Source: Phoenix dactylifera
Lineage: Eukaryota > Streptophyta > Magnoliopsida > Arecales > Arecaceae
Length of the DNA stretch: 64,000 nt
Assembly: GCF_009389715.1 (NCBI RefSeq)
Contig: NC_052392.1
Location: 35,013,144 to 35,077,143, forward strand
Reading direction: 5' to 3'
The notes under the pieces are model-generated. The model was not told where the DNA came from, ran no database searches, and saw only the letters and a program-made list of their open reading frames with translations. Both the position numbers and the translations under genes were made by a program. Positions within the stretch are counted from its first letter, which is position 1; each line of letters starts with the position of its first letter. Of this stretch, positions 1 to 12,634 are shown piece by piece.

Positions 1-1477
1 GAGTTCTACTCATCCGGATCCCATCGCCATCGCCTTCTCTCTCTCTCTCTCTCGCTAATCCCTCTGCTCTTCGAGATCTGGGATCGAGAGTGGCGGAGGA
101 GTTTCTCGAGGACGGCGGTGAATCCACTGAGGAATAAAAGCTGCCAAAAATCTGCGAGTGTCTTAGAGCGATATAACACAGACTCTCTCTCTCTCTCTCT
201 CGTCGAAAGATTGGCTAAATTATTTATTTATGGTAACTTTTCCTTCGGAGCGAAGGTAGCGGGATTGGGAGGATCAGGGCCGTCCATTGGATGGGATATT
301 CTATGAATTGATTATCCAATGATTGGGTAGGGAGCGGGGACCAGGGTGGCAGGGTATATGGATTGGACGGCTTGGATTGAAGGGATGTGATGGGATTACT
401 TTATGATTGCAACGTAGTGGTAATGATAACCGGAGGATTTGCTCGTTTGATTGCTTAGGCGTTGGGGTGGTGGAAGCAGCCACATTCGGTGGGTAACTGG
501 GGATCAAATTAAAAGCTCCTGAGGCCCTCGCCTATTGATTTGTTTTAAAGATTTTTTTTTTTTTTAATTATACTGGCTCCGCACACCATTCAAATATAAA
601 TACAGCTAATAAAATTAGAAAAAAAACTGATTAGGAAACATGCATCTGATTCACCCAGAGAAGAAAAAATCTTCTAGAGATGATGAAATATACTAAAAGT
701 CACTCATTCAGTTACTGCTAAATTTATAAGTCCTATGTTGAGAATGTTCTCTGGGTGCAAATTGGAGTCCAAAATCCTTCATAGTATGTATAGATTTCAT
801 TCATCAAGAGATTAGATGCCTATCAGTAGCTATATGATATATATCACATTTAAAACTGTTTTGTTTGATAACCATCCATCTTATATTGCAGTTTGCATAC
901 TACAAGAGATCGACCAATACAATATCTCATTTTAGGGATTGTCATATGACCGTACGAGGTCGAGTCATCCATGTCCTATATCATATTGAATTACTCGCTA
1001 TTACGTGATACCGAGGGAGAGGAGAGTGAATTCGTCCAAGACCTCTTCCAGTTCCAAGGCAGATGGAAGAGAATCCAAAGTTACCACAAAGACTTAATTA
1101 AACTCCCTGCCGGTGAGTTTGTCATTTGATTCAATCGAAATTCGAATGATCTATTAGAAAAAGGGGGAAAAACAGAAAGAAAAATGTAATTTTTTTTTCC
1201 CTTGAGAATGTAATGGGATCGAATAGTAGTGCCATGGGCCCCATCCCCGGTATCAAAAATTTTCTCCTCACAACTGTAATGCTACTTAGCCCAATGGTAA
1301 TGCAGTAACTCAGGGATTGACTGCATATAAAATGCCGATTCCCACATATCATGTGGTGTGCCACTTGTGAAGACAAAGTTTCGGCACTTTCTTTGGTGGG
1401 AGTGCAACTTTTTGACCCAGTTTGGAAAAGGAATTGGAGTTCTCGGCACAAAAAGATTTCATCCTCACTCAGTAACA
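1..1477. other. gene-poor left edge, CT-rich start
   Basis: The first 120 bases are richer in G+C than what follows. They hold a (CT)n run at about 37-52, and a second (CT)n run lies at about 185-201. This resembles a 5' UTR or promoter-proximal stretch. The only short reading frame there (plus strand from 118) has no recognisable domain, and a minus-strand ATG near position 25 meets a stop within a few codons. From about 540 the sequence is AT-rich with no convincing coding region. A gene start belonging to a neighbour outside the window is possible but cannot be shown. Confidence 0.4.
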
Positions 1478-1492
1478 AAAGGTTTAGGTCTT

Positions 1493-1894
1493 TTTTTTTT
1501 TTTTGCTAAAGCAAAAGGGATAGGGGGGAGGAAGGGACAAGCCCATCCCCGCATAGCAGCCCCCACTGGGCCCCCGCCCCGCCAGGAGAATGTTCGATGC
1601 GGGCAGAAATGGCCGTGTGTTGGGCACCCCGACCGGTTTTACTCATACCCTCCCCATCCGTGGGCCCGACTCAGCTACTCCTCTGAGCTCTGGCTCGAGT
1701 TCCACGTGTGAGTACGTCACACCCGGCACCACCCCGGCTACTAGCGGTTCAAGAGCGGTCCTACACCACAAGTCCAAGTAGTAGCCAAAGTAGTGGGCTT
1801 CGGTCCACAATTTAATCGTCGCCGCAGCGATTCGAACTTGGAACCTTGTGGTTAGAATTGCTGCCCAGTACCACTAGGCTACCACCTTGGTGGC
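1493..1894 (-). mobile_element. tRNA-derived SINE, copy 1, intact target-site duplication
   Basis: Read on the minus strand, the element starts with a tRNA-like head. It has an A box TAGCCTAGTGG (1871-1881) that fits the pol III consensus TRGYNNARNNG, and a B box GTTCGAATC (1829-1837). It ends in a poly(A) tail, seen on the plus strand as a T-run from about 1491. The same 15 bases, AAAGGTTTAGGTCTT, occur at 1478-1492 and 1895-1909, a target-site duplication that marks retroposition. Copies at about 9.28-9.66 kb and 12.22-12.57 kb belong to the same family and orientation. The ORFs across it are not genes. Confidence 0.85.
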
Positions 1895-2872
1895 AAAGGT
1901 TTAGGTCTTCAATAGCAGTCAAGGATCTTCAGAAAAGGTTCAACCTGTTAAAACGTAGATTTATTTTAGAACTGATAAATTACGTATAAAACTATTTTCC
2001 TAGTTGGGTTGTTTTCTCTTTGCCATGAGAGTAAACTCACAAAAGGATAAATTTAACTGAGATTGGTACATCCTTAATTTTTGTTCGGAATCGCAGCTTT
2101 TATTCCATGTAATTGGATGCATTTTGAGAATAAGAAAATCAGATTTGGATGAAAATTTGACGAAAACTAGAAATGTGAATTTCATCTTAGTCAAATTTGG
2201 CTTTGCGACACCAACTATTCTCTATTTATTTGCAATGTAAATTGTTTTTGAAAACAATTAAAATATTATTACGATAATAAAGGATACTAAATACTAAAAT
2301 AATAAATTATATTTGAATCATGGTAAGAAGAAATTATAATAGCTTTATTTATAGTATAATATGCATAAATAATACAGTATAGTTAAACTATTGATATATA
2401 ATAATGCGATTGCATATGCACATTAACATATTATTTTCAACATATTAAGAAATAAATTATAAACTATAAAATTTTATATTATAGGAAACATCTCCAATAG
2501 GGTCATAGAGAAGGGAAGGAAGAAGCACCTAAGGGCTCGAGTACATAGACCTCACAGTGTCATAGAGGAGTAATAGTGGAGTAAAGGCTCAACCGAGTGC
2601 AGAATGAAACAAATTGGCCAGATGGATCACAAACCGAGGTGGATGTGGCCAGAATAAAGAAGGTGCAAAGAAGATCAAAGGAGAGGGGATAAATAAGAAA
2701 TGATTGAGGGTAATAATGGTCATTTTGGAGAAAATACTTTTTTAAACCTCCACATATCTATCTTGAGTAATGGGGTATTCCATGTTCTCAACCCTTGGAG
2801 GAAGCTAACTGGCTTGTCCCTATATTGATTGAATTGTCGGCAACGAAAATCTAAACATCCTAAAATTTCTAT

Positions 2873-2986
2873 TTAGGGCTTATTTGGAAAATCAAGTCCT
2901 AAATTTTCTATGGGATCATAAATTATATAGTCTATTTAAGTAAGCCCATATCAATCCAACCCCTCTCCAGTCTAAATTCTATGGAA

Positions 2987-3045
<59 letters not shown>

Positions 3046-3178
3046 CTTTTTTTTTGTCCTTCAGTCCAACAAGTCCATATATAAAATTTAGGCTGAATTT
3101 AGAATAAATCTTTAGATAAGGTTAACAAGTCTGATTTCTATGAAAAAAACTCTGTTGGATTTTCCAACCAAGCCTTAG
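2873..3178. mobile_element. MITE-like element with GGCTT-TTTGGAAAATC ends
   Basis: The left end TTAGGGCTTATTTGGAAAAT and the reverse complement of the right end CTAAGGCTTGGTTGGAAAAT agree at about 16 of 20 positions, giving a roughly 306-bp element with terminal inverted repeats. The interior is non-coding and carries an (AT)n microsatellite at 3007-3042 that probably grew after insertion. The ends resemble hAT-type non-autonomous elements. A clean target-site duplication was not identified, so the exact borders are uncertain. Confidence 0.45.
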
Positions 3179-3929
3179 TCATTATCCCATGATTCGCAAG
3201 CACGTACCATCAGTAGCTATCACGTATGCATTTTTGGTGAAAGTCATGCAACTCGATCGATGCGTGATCCACTAGCCCTTCAAATGATCCAAGAAACTCT
3301 TCCGTGCTGAATCTAAAGATAGTGATTCTTATTAAATTTTTGATGTGCACCGTTGATAACATAATTGACAACTAGATAGGTATTTTCTAGGAAATAGCTA
3401 TTTTGGTTTTCTATCCTTGCAGTTCGTGAATGTAACTTTTCATTTGATTCAGGATCCTCGTAGTTTTGCTACATGTAGGTGCCATGCTCCTCGCATTAAA
3501 TTCTACCAATTAAATGACGCCACCTAAGGGAACCTTACTATTTATTATTTAATATCTTGACATCTGCCATGACTTCACCATTTTGTCATTTTATGCCAGA
3601 TTAAATTGAATGCATGGCCATGGGGTATGCAACTATAACATAAGATTTTCTCCGTATATTTCTTAATTTCTAGGACAGGACATCCATGCTTTTGAAGTGG
3701 GTGGCTCTGAACCACTCCAAGGGTAAACACTGTCAAATCAAGGCATCAACTTCATCTGCCCGACGACAGAGCTATTTTGGATGGTAGAAAGAGATACATG
3801 GCAACCAAGGGGGATGGCATGCAGCACATTGGGTTTAATAGTGGGGATCAAAGATATCACGAGAGGAAAGGCAGGGCTAAAAATTAGCGGCAGTGATGAC
3901 AAAAAAGAAAAAAAAATAGTGTACCCATG

Positions 3930-3944
3930 CATCATCATCATCAT

Positions 3945-3989
<45 letters not shown>
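3930..3989. repeat. compound (ATC)n-(AT)n microsatellite
   Basis: About six ATC units run directly into about twenty AT units. The short reading frames across it only translate the repeat. Confidence 0.9.
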
Positions 3990-3990
<1 letters not shown>

Positions 3991-4329
3991 CTATTGTTAA
4001 AAAAATAATTTTGTCTATAAACTACTATACCTTTATTTTATAAAAATATTATAAAAAAATAATCTATTAGAATAAAATCAGAAGATTGAAAAGAGCTTAC
4101 CTAGATCAAGGCGTGGGATATACGCTGCCCTAAGAACGTGATTCGCCCTCTACATGCTGGTTTGCGGCGATCTTGTCAACAAGGTACAACAACTTGGTAT
4201 ATCTTGATCCCTCTCTAATGAGCACGATCATTGGAGAGGCTTGACTTGACCGACTATTTTAGATGCTCAGAAAAGAAAAAAAAAAGATAGAAAGCAGAAA
4301 GTTAAGGGGTGGATAAATTCTGTCTGTGA

Positions 4330-5360
4330 AAGAAACTCTCGAAAAATAGAGTACCGATGAGAATGACACTGCTGTGTTAAGCATATACTCTCTTCTCTTT
4401 TTCGAATGTAGGATCAAGAATAGCCCTCAAGATTGATGCCGGCAAAGCCAGCCCGGACATCCAGCAATGAGGTGCCGAGCAGCTTCTCATTCTCAAAAGC
4501 CATCTTAGACCTTAATGCAGCAGCTGCTGAGAAAAAGACACAGGATATGTCAGTGACTTTGCACGACAAAGCGCTCTCCGAGGGTATGGAATGTCTAATT
4601 TTTTGGTCAGAATCTCGACAGTAATGTCTATGTATTCGCAGGGGGCTGTTCGCCCTACTTAGTTGACTGACAATGACAAAGGCTTGCGAAACAAAGTAGG
4701 ACTGTAGCCTTAGGTAGTTCAGTACAGTATCATCTACAACTTGCACATCAAAAAAGACCTCCTCAGCAAACTGTTTAGAGCTAGGACCAGCATCTGGAAT
4801 TGGTTTGACCTGATTTGTCCACTTCGACTTCTCTCTTTCCTGTCGACTTCTTCGACTATGGATTTCGAGGTACGTATACTACCTGAATACTACCTCTCTT
4901 TCCACTCCGAATACTACCTGAACCAACTAGATCTCCGCCTTCTTGTACGTACCACTGATTGAGGGAACCTGTCCCGTCCGTCGTCCAATCCCTCCCTTCG
5001 TTCCTATAGTCCATTAGAGTAATGACCCGGTCCAGACTGACCCCGCTGGACCCCACTTACCCTTAGCTTGCCTTGCACCTGCACCGTTCGTAGTGACTGA
5101 GGGGGTCGAAGACCAAGAAGTGAGTTATTTATCAGCCAAGCATTCTTCTTTGTCGCTAATAAGAGGAAGTGCTTTTCAACTCTAAATAGCGGACAAGTGC
5201 GGAAAAGATGAAAAAGTGTCCCATGCCACCTTCTGTCTTTGCCCTAAGAACCGTCTGGGGTTTGCACTTTGGTTTGATCTCACGACAGCTGACCTCACGG
5301 TTATCCTATCTTTAAAACTGCCACTACGGTGTCGTTAAAGCGCAGTAACGAGAGTTAGAT
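4330..5360. other. block of unlike composition, possible organelle insert or gene remnant
   Basis: This stretch has visibly higher G+C and fewer homopolymers than its AT-rich flanks. The minus strand carries an open frame (4414-4746) that stays open for at least 20 more codons upstream of its first ATG, to about 4810, without a start. I do not recognise the product. The texture is reminiscent of plant mitochondrial intergenic DNA, so a nuclear mitochondrial insert is one option. A remnant exon of an unknown gene is another. This rests on composition and frame length only. Confidence 0.25.
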
Positions 5361-5665
5361 AACAAGATACCCTCTACTTCAATGAAAGCTCCTCCTACTC
5401 CTCCTCCTTATCCTCATAGATCGTCGTTGGTCCTTTATCATCTCTTTCTTTGGTAATAGAGAGATTGGATTGGATTGTTTTTTTTATTAATCCCAGCTCT
5501 ATCTGAAAGACTGAAGAGACGTGATATTTTCGTATCTTTTGAGAAACTAACATTCCTTTTCGAGAAGTCACTACTCTTTTGAGAGAGGCGTCCCACAAAA
5601 AAATATTTTTAAAATATTTAAAATAATTAAAATTTAAAAAATAAAAAAATAATTTTTTTAATTAA

Positions 5666-5668
<3 letters not shown>

Positions 5669-5710
<42 letters not shown>
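5669..5710. repeat. (TA)n microsatellite
   Basis: An uninterrupted TA dinucleotide run of about 42 bases in AT-rich DNA. Confidence 0.95.
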
Positions 5711-5711
<1 letters not shown>

Positions 5712-5917
5712 CAATGATCAAAAATCCTGCTAATATGGCCTTCTTCATGCTTTACCTCCCATAATCTCCTTTTCTCTCTCTTCTATCTAATCAACTGCCC
5801 AAGCTTGAACCTGGTCACCTTGACATCTTTCGCTCTCTTCGTCTCTGGTTTTATATAGGCTGCCTCTTTGAGAGATGAATGTAAAGGAAAAGAAATAGAG
5901 AGAGGGAGATAAATTAG

Positions 5918-5921
<4 letters not shown>

Positions 5922-5967
<46 letters not shown>
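5922..5967. repeat. (AG)n microsatellite
   Basis: About 23 AG units without interruption. The minus-strand frame through it reads as a serine-leucine repeat and is not a gene. Confidence 0.95.
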
Positions 5968-5971
<4 letters not shown>

Positions 5972-7037
5972 GCTGAGAGACTATTGTGTTTGCAGTCCCT
6001 TGTGATGAATGGATTGATGAGCAGATTGTAAGTGATTGCACTCGTACAACCAGTGGAACCAATCACTTTACTCCATTACCCAATATACTCCACCTAATTC
6101 AATATCTCAATATCTCAAAGAAAATTGAAACTTTTTTGGGTGAATTAAAACAAATCCCTCATAACAGAAGCTTTTCACTATTTTAAATTGTTTTCTGTAT
6201 TGCATGAAAAATGTCTTTAAGCTCTTCAAAGATTTTAGATCTATAATGATAAAATAAATGTACAATAACCTTTATAATTAACAATAAAAGATTTCTCCAT
6301 GCATCGTCCATCCAAATAAGAAAAAAAGAGATATACGAGCGAAGAATATATGATAAATATATTTACGAGTGAATAAATGCATCATCTAGAGAAGCATGTA
6401 CATGAAAAACATGGACATGTGATTTGTACTTGGCAAGTTTTTGAGTTTTGTAGGAGAACACATGGCATCATATGAGATGGCATGGTAGAAGGTAAGTGCT
6501 TGCATGGAGGGTGCTGCATGCGAATGTTTTGTCCACATGAATGTGTTGATAAGCCATGACATCTTCCCTAAACTGCTTAGTCTAAATTTTTTTGAATATT
6601 AAAATATTAAAAAAATAGGCATTGCTTTCCATGTAACCAATTTGTATTCTTGATCATTGAGGTCGAATTATTCAAGAAATACAAAAACAAGCGATATATA
6701 CTATAACATATGATGATGAAAAGAATGGAAACCATAAACTAATCACAGCACAAGAAAGGGGACAATGGGAACCTAGCTAGTACATGTATTGACATTTTAG
6801 TTACAACAACTAATTTTTGAACAAATTGTTTGTTTTGATTACTAGATTGTAATGGTCAGTTGAATACAAAGTGTGTAAAATATTGGTAATACCAAAATTA
6901 ACATTTTGCATTTTCCACCATTAAAAGGATTATACATGCTATTTTATATGATTGATGGCATGCACTAGTATATTTGTATGACGATAAATTAACACTTTGC
7001 TTTGTTAGATCACCACTCATGCCCCTTATGAACGAGC

Positions 7038-7057
7038 GCATGAGCACGTGCTCATGC
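7038..7057. repeat. perfect 20-bp palindrome centred on a G-box
   Basis: GCATGAGCACGTGCTCATGC equals its own reverse complement, and its centre is CACGTG (7045-7050), the bZIP/bHLH G-box core. It is followed by CATG/CG-rich alternating sequence and a CA-rich run. No gene start lies nearby, so a regulatory role is only a possibility. Confidence 0.8.
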
Positions 7058-9278
7058 ATGCGCGCACACAAACACACACAAATTTGCTCTACTAGATCTT
7101 TACATTAGATATAATACAAATAAATCTCTCTAAATATCCAAATAAATCTTGTGGGACCATGTCCATGCGATGATTTGAATAAATTGATCATATAGTTTGA
7201 AGCAGGGATAGTGTAGCAAATTGAAATATAATAGCCTTGTATAATCTTATAATGCCACTTATATGTGCCCAAGGTTCTAGCTTAAGTGACTAGAAGTGAT
7301 GAGAGGCCATAAATTAAAGAGGGTCCAATATACTTACTGAAAATGGAGTCCAATATAAGCTATAAATCAATAACAGTAAATTAAAACCAAATTTAGAGTG
7401 GAGGTGCCATCTCTTTTGAGGTGTAGTAGCAAGAAGAGATTGGATAAAATCGGAGGGGCAGGGGTAGCACTATGAAACTAGGAAGCTTATATGGTGACAA
7501 CGAATGGATAGGCACTGCCTAAAAGTTGGGGAAAAATTTATTATGATATGTTACAAAATTCTCAAGTTAGGTATGATCTGTTTCCATACTAACTGAACCT
7601 AACACGGAAGCTAAGATCCTCTTTGTGCTCCCTTGTCATCACTCATATCCTTCATGTAAGCAAAACATGGAGTAAAACAATTAATAATCGGATTATTTGG
7701 GTCGGGAGTGGTTCAAATAAGTTTATAGTGGTCAAGAGTTTTGGACTAGACAAGATTGAATTAGAAATGAATTGGACACGGCCGGGTTAAGTGGTGCCAA
7801 ACTTACTTGGAATCTATCCATTGTATTAATTCCAGGTCAATTGCATTAGGTTTTCTTGGATCCAAGCGGGCACATATGGATTGAGAAGTTTTCTTTTAGA
7901 ATTATTTAATGACCACCAAAAAGTTATACTTTCTGACCCTTGCCTAATTCAATTGGAATTTTCTTGAATCAATATTTGTTTGTGTTTAGCTTCACTTTGG
8001 ATTTGTGCTTACGTTTCTTTATTTTTGAAGTAGGTAAGCTAAGCTTCAACTAATAGTGTGTGTATATATATATAAAATTCTACGTTCTGAAAATAGGTGA
8101 TTGCGGAATTAGTTGAGAGAAATTGTAAGCAAGCACTTGGTCATGAGGTAAAATTTGTGGAGCTTAGAAAAGCGCCTATACTTTCTGTTGAGTTATTAAT
8201 GTTGAGAATCATGCTGTTTTATATAACTGCCAAGTTTGATTCTTTCAAATTCAAAATAATCCCAACCTAAAATGGAGGAAGGGGTCAACTGCCTCAGCTC
8301 AGAGCTAATCCGTCAAAGGTTTTGACTTTCAGTCGGACTGCTACCGTCTCAGTATGGAGCAATCAACGAATTCCTGCGAAATAGAAGATCTATGTGACCA
8401 AATTTTCCTGCTCAAAAGACTTTCTCTGTTCTTCTTCATTCTAAACAGGAAAGCATCAACAAAACTTTCCTTCCATATAGATCGTCAGATTTTGAGAAGT
8501 CCATTCTAGAGCAAATGGGCTTATTGCTTACTCTCGGTTGAAAGAACAACCTCCTTTCAATGAACACATCTGGTTGGGGGAAGGAAGTTGAGTAATCTAT
8601 ATTTAGTAATGGTTGTAGATGACTTATCTAAGTTTTTGTTGATGACGGAATCGCTTTCAATATTACTTAGACTATGCTTGCAAGAGGAATGTGGAGGATT
8701 ACCCATCGAGCACCAAAACCCTATCCCTTCAAAAATGTCTAATATGGATAAGTCGGAAAGTAGACTCACTCGAATTATTCAATTCCGTCAAAATAATGGA
8801 ATAGAATTATTTTATAGAACAGAGAGAATTCATCCTTTTAATTACAATTTTATCCCTATTTATTTTAAAATACATCTAAAAGTGAAAAGGCAATTTATCA
8901 TTGTCATAGAATTCAAAGCATCAAATAACTAAATACTAAAGAAGGCTGATCCCATCAAATAACCTATCCCTCCAAGAATTGTCCCTCCTACCAAACTCAG
9001 CTTTAATATTTTATTTTGTAATCCATAGTATGTTAAGGAGGAAAACTAAAGCGTTCTCAGCGAACCAGTGAACTTGTTACAGATATATTACACCGATGGT
9101 TGGTGGGGCCCTGTCTCACATGGGCACCCTACCTAACCGTAGGACCCACGCCCGCAAGTTCCTTGCACTTTCCGGTCAATCAAGGCATGGTGCACTCGTC
9201 CAATCAAGTCCCCACGTCAAGGGGAGAAGAGCGGTAGAAGTTGACAAGCTGCCCAACCACCACCTTGCGAATCTTTTT

Positions 9279-9662
9279 CTTTTCTTTTTTTTTTCTTTTT
9301 TTGCTTGGGGAAAAAAAAAAAAAAAAAAAAAAAAAAGAAGGGAAGGAGGAGGAATGGACAAACTCACTCCCGCATAGCAGTCTTCACCGAACTCTCACGC
9401 TGCCAAGAGAATATTTGATGTGGGCAGAAATGGCCGTGTGTTGGGCACCCCAGCCAGTTTTACTCATACCTTCCCCATCCGTAGATCCGGCTCGGCTACC
9501 CCTCTAGGCTCCGGCTCGAATACCACGTATGAGTACGTCACATCTAGTACCACCAGGGCTACCAGCAGTCTCCATAATTTAATCGACGCCCGCATATTTC
9601 GAACTTGGAACCACGAGGATGGAAGTGAGGCCACGCTTCCACTGCATTACCATCTTGGTGGC
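9279..9662 (-). mobile_element. tRNA-derived SINE, copy 2, expanded tail
   Basis: It shares long, nearly identical interior stretches with copy 1, for example the segment around 9417-9470, which matches about 1596-1650. Its minus-strand head has a TTCGAA B-box core near 9598 and an A-box-like TAATGCAGTGG with one mismatch. The flanks carry a decayed duplication (about 9262-9278 and 9663-9679, roughly 14 of 17 matching). Near its tail a long T-rich run is followed by an A-run of about 26, so this copy can fold back on itself. It is older or more altered than copies 1 and 3. Confidence 0.75.
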
Positions 9663-9679
9663 ACTTTGTGAATTTTTTA

Positions 9680-12207
9680 GTATCCTTTTGTTTGCATAAA
9701 TAAAAAGAGGAAAAAAAACATATATTTAGATAATTTTTTTAATATATATATATATAAAAGTTTTATATTGTATAAGAAAAAAAAATATTTTAAAAATAAC
9801 CTTAAATTTTTAGATAGAATGGAGTAAGATATTTTTCTTTATTCAAAGTATAGCAAGGTATTTTACATAAATTTTTAAGAAAATAGATGCTATTCTGAAA
9901 TATGTCGATTTTTTTATAATCAACCAAACACGTAAAAATTATTTTTTTAGGTATCATGTACCTAGATATCAGTTTCTCAGGAAAAAAAATACTATGAACG
10001 GATTAACATATAGGACAATGCATAAAATGAAATTATCCAGACATGAACAAGTGGTGTTAACTCACCAGAATGCGAGTTAGGCAAATTGGAGGAGGAAGTG
10101 TGTTTGGTGAGCAAAATTCAACTTTATTTCCTACGCATAAAATCCATTAGAATATTAAAATTTATATAATGATTACTTATCTTTTAGATAAAGTTGATTA
10201 TCCCATACTTAAGTAGCCACGAACTAGACTAGCATAAAGGTGAAGAAAAAGGAGGATTGCTAGAATTATTAAAAAAAGAAGAAGAAAGGAACAAATCCTA
10301 GTGCGACTGGTGGGTGAATTCCAACAAAGAAAACGAGTCATTAGGATATTGGTTCAATTCATAATGATGTGTCTTCTTTTTAAAGGGAGGATTTTTTTTT
10401 TTTTAATTAGCTTGTTTAGCTTGTTGTTGGTCCATGCGTACGAGGACAAGCAAAAAAAGCCAATGCCATGCGGAGACAATCGTACTCGGTATCTTTTGAT
10501 ACAATATTTTTGATGAGTTAGCAAGAGATTTCGGTCAATGACGTTGTGGATAGCCCTTCTTTTAACATTAAAAAAAAATAATGGGGCTAGGTTGATCACT
10601 CATCATCACCCTCCCAATTGTCATATTCAATGGAGCTAAATACTTTGAAAGCATTGATTCTTTCCAATTAGTCTTCGAGTATAAAAGATAAGCATTGGTT
10701 GTTAAATTTAAAGATCTACTTCATGAATCAGTAAAGTTTCGTTGGTATCACTTTTTTTATTGTATATTCAGATAAAAAAATGGTCCTATGCACAAGGCTT
10801 TCGCTGTTGCAGGATTCGAAAAGGATTACATGAATGCTACCTTATTCCCGTATGGAGAGATTATTTATATATTTTGTACTTGTGACACTCATTTTACAAC
10901 TCTCTTCCCTTTTTTTTTTTTGTATTTTTGTTTGTAAACATTCAAGATAAAAATTAAGCTAGACTGTGCAAATTTGTACCATGAATCTTTTTTAAAAAAA
11001 GAAATTCCTTTAAAATTTTTAGAGTTTTCAACAACAAATATTTGTCACTTTTAGAAAAGATGAAAAAACAGCAGTACCAACAAACCCTAACTTATTTATT
11101 TCTTAGTTTTGAAAAATGAATGTCTAGATCTTTTTACCTCATTCAAGATTTTTAAAATTAGAGCATCCAAATCAACTGGATGAGATAAATCTTTTGTTGA
11201 CAAATCAACAAGAATTCTCATGCCTCAGCAAGAATTTGGCTAAAGATATGTATTTTAAAGTCATGACTATTATACTAGGCACCACCCTAAACATCAATCC
11301 AGTTACTGCATGACGACGGAGGGTCATAATCTTGTATATCTAAAATTTTAGTTTTATTGAATATAAGATATCATTAATCTTGCAATGTCATTCAATTTAT
11401 TTCTAAGGTCCATTGCATTTGATGCCGTTGCCATGATGTTGTGTCACGTCACCATGCCATATAATCGCATCCCTTGTCATCACATCATAACTTTGCTCTT
11501 TAATTTTATACTTTCTCCACTTAGACAAAACAACAACAGCCCAATGATATCATTAACCTTTTTCTTTTTTCTTTTTTTATAAATAGTGTGACCTTTCTTT
11601 CAAATAAGAAAAAAAAATATTTTATATAGCCAATCACATAGAATCGATCATATTCTATTATTAAATATTTTATTTGCTAATTCTTACAGATATATTTATA
11701 CCTGTTTGGTTTAATTTATTCATTTTATCAAAAAAAAAACAATGGAAAAGAAACTAAAAATTTTACTTCCAAAACCTGTTTTGGCTTGAGCAATTTAAAG
11801 TTTAAACTAATGTTGTATCAAAAAAGTTTAAACTGATGAATAAACCAGAAAAGCAGAATTATCCCACCTCAAAATTCAGAACATTTAGCTGGCCCATGAC
11901 ATGATTACTTTGGTGCAAAATTTGTTTCTTTAGGATTGTTGGCGGGATTTGTTAATTATTTGAGAGCTTTTGTGGATCTTTATGATCATTACTTGACGTT
12001 ACGTGTTTCCTTTATGGTGCAACGTTCACATGCCCCAGTCTCACCCGCGGAAATGATTAGAATTGAAATCCGAACAATAAAAGCCTCTGTATGATGATAG
12101 ACAACTCTCGCCAAAAGCCCATTTTTGTTTGCCCTTCCAGAAAAATTACATTTCACAAGAAGGGGCAAGATGACAAGTTGTGTTTTAAAAAGAAGGAAAA
12201 AGTTGTG
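9680..12207. other. AT-rich intergenic stretch, nothing recognised
   Basis: Strongly AT-rich sequence with many poly(A) and poly(T) tracts. No reading frame has coding character and no RNA gene is visible. Confidence 0.5.
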
Positions 12208-12220
12208 GGAGGGTTTTCTT

Positions 12221-12573
12221 TTTTTTTTTTTTTTTTTTTGGTAAAAAATAGGAGGGGAGGGGGAGGGACCAGCCCACCCGCGTAGCAACCCCATTACTGA
12301 GCCCCCCTTCCACTAGGGAATGTTCGATACAGGTCGCAGGTTTCGCGTGCCTTCCCCGACCCGTGGGCTCACCCCACTGGGTTCACCGCCTCACGTGTGG
12401 GTACGTCACCCCAGTGCCACCTTGGTACAAGTGGAAGGAAAGCATAACCGCCAACAAGCCAGCCGGGCGTGGGGCATCCGGTCCCCTAATTTAATCGACG
12501 CCCGTGCGTTTCGAACCCGGGCAACTTGGGCGGAATTATCGCCCCCTTACCACCAGGCTACTACCTTGGTGGC
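12221..12573 (-). mobile_element. tRNA-derived SINE, copy 3, intact target-site duplication
   Basis: This is the same family and orientation as copies 1 and 2. The minus-strand head has a B box GGTTCGAAA (12509-12517) and an A-box-like TAGCCTGGTGG (12550-12560). The tail appears as a long plus-strand T-run. The 13 bases GGAGGGTTTTCTT occur at 12208-12220 and 12574-12586 as a perfect target-site duplication. Its interior differs more from copies 1 and 2 than they differ from each other, so it may be a separate subfamily. Confidence 0.8.
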
Positions 12574-12586
12574 GGAGGGTTTTCTT

Positions 12587-12599
12587 CATGGCACCATTT

Positions 12600-12634
<35 letters not shown>

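Larger units (their letters stand above)
1910..9261. other. long gene-poor intergenic stretch
   Basis: No convincing protein gene is visible. The stretch holds a MITE-like element (2873-3178), (AT)n and (ATC)n microsatellites (3007-3042, 3930-3989, 5669-5710), a (GA)n run (5922-5967), a block of distinct composition (about 4330-5360) and a 20-bp palindrome (7038-7057). The rest is AT-rich unique-looking sequence with short, low-complexity reading frames that lack codon structure or recognisable motifs. Confidence 0.55.

Noticed and set aside
5787-6062. 91-codon minus-strand ORF
   Set aside because: It is built on a (GA)n microsatellite and reads as a Ser-Leu repeat.
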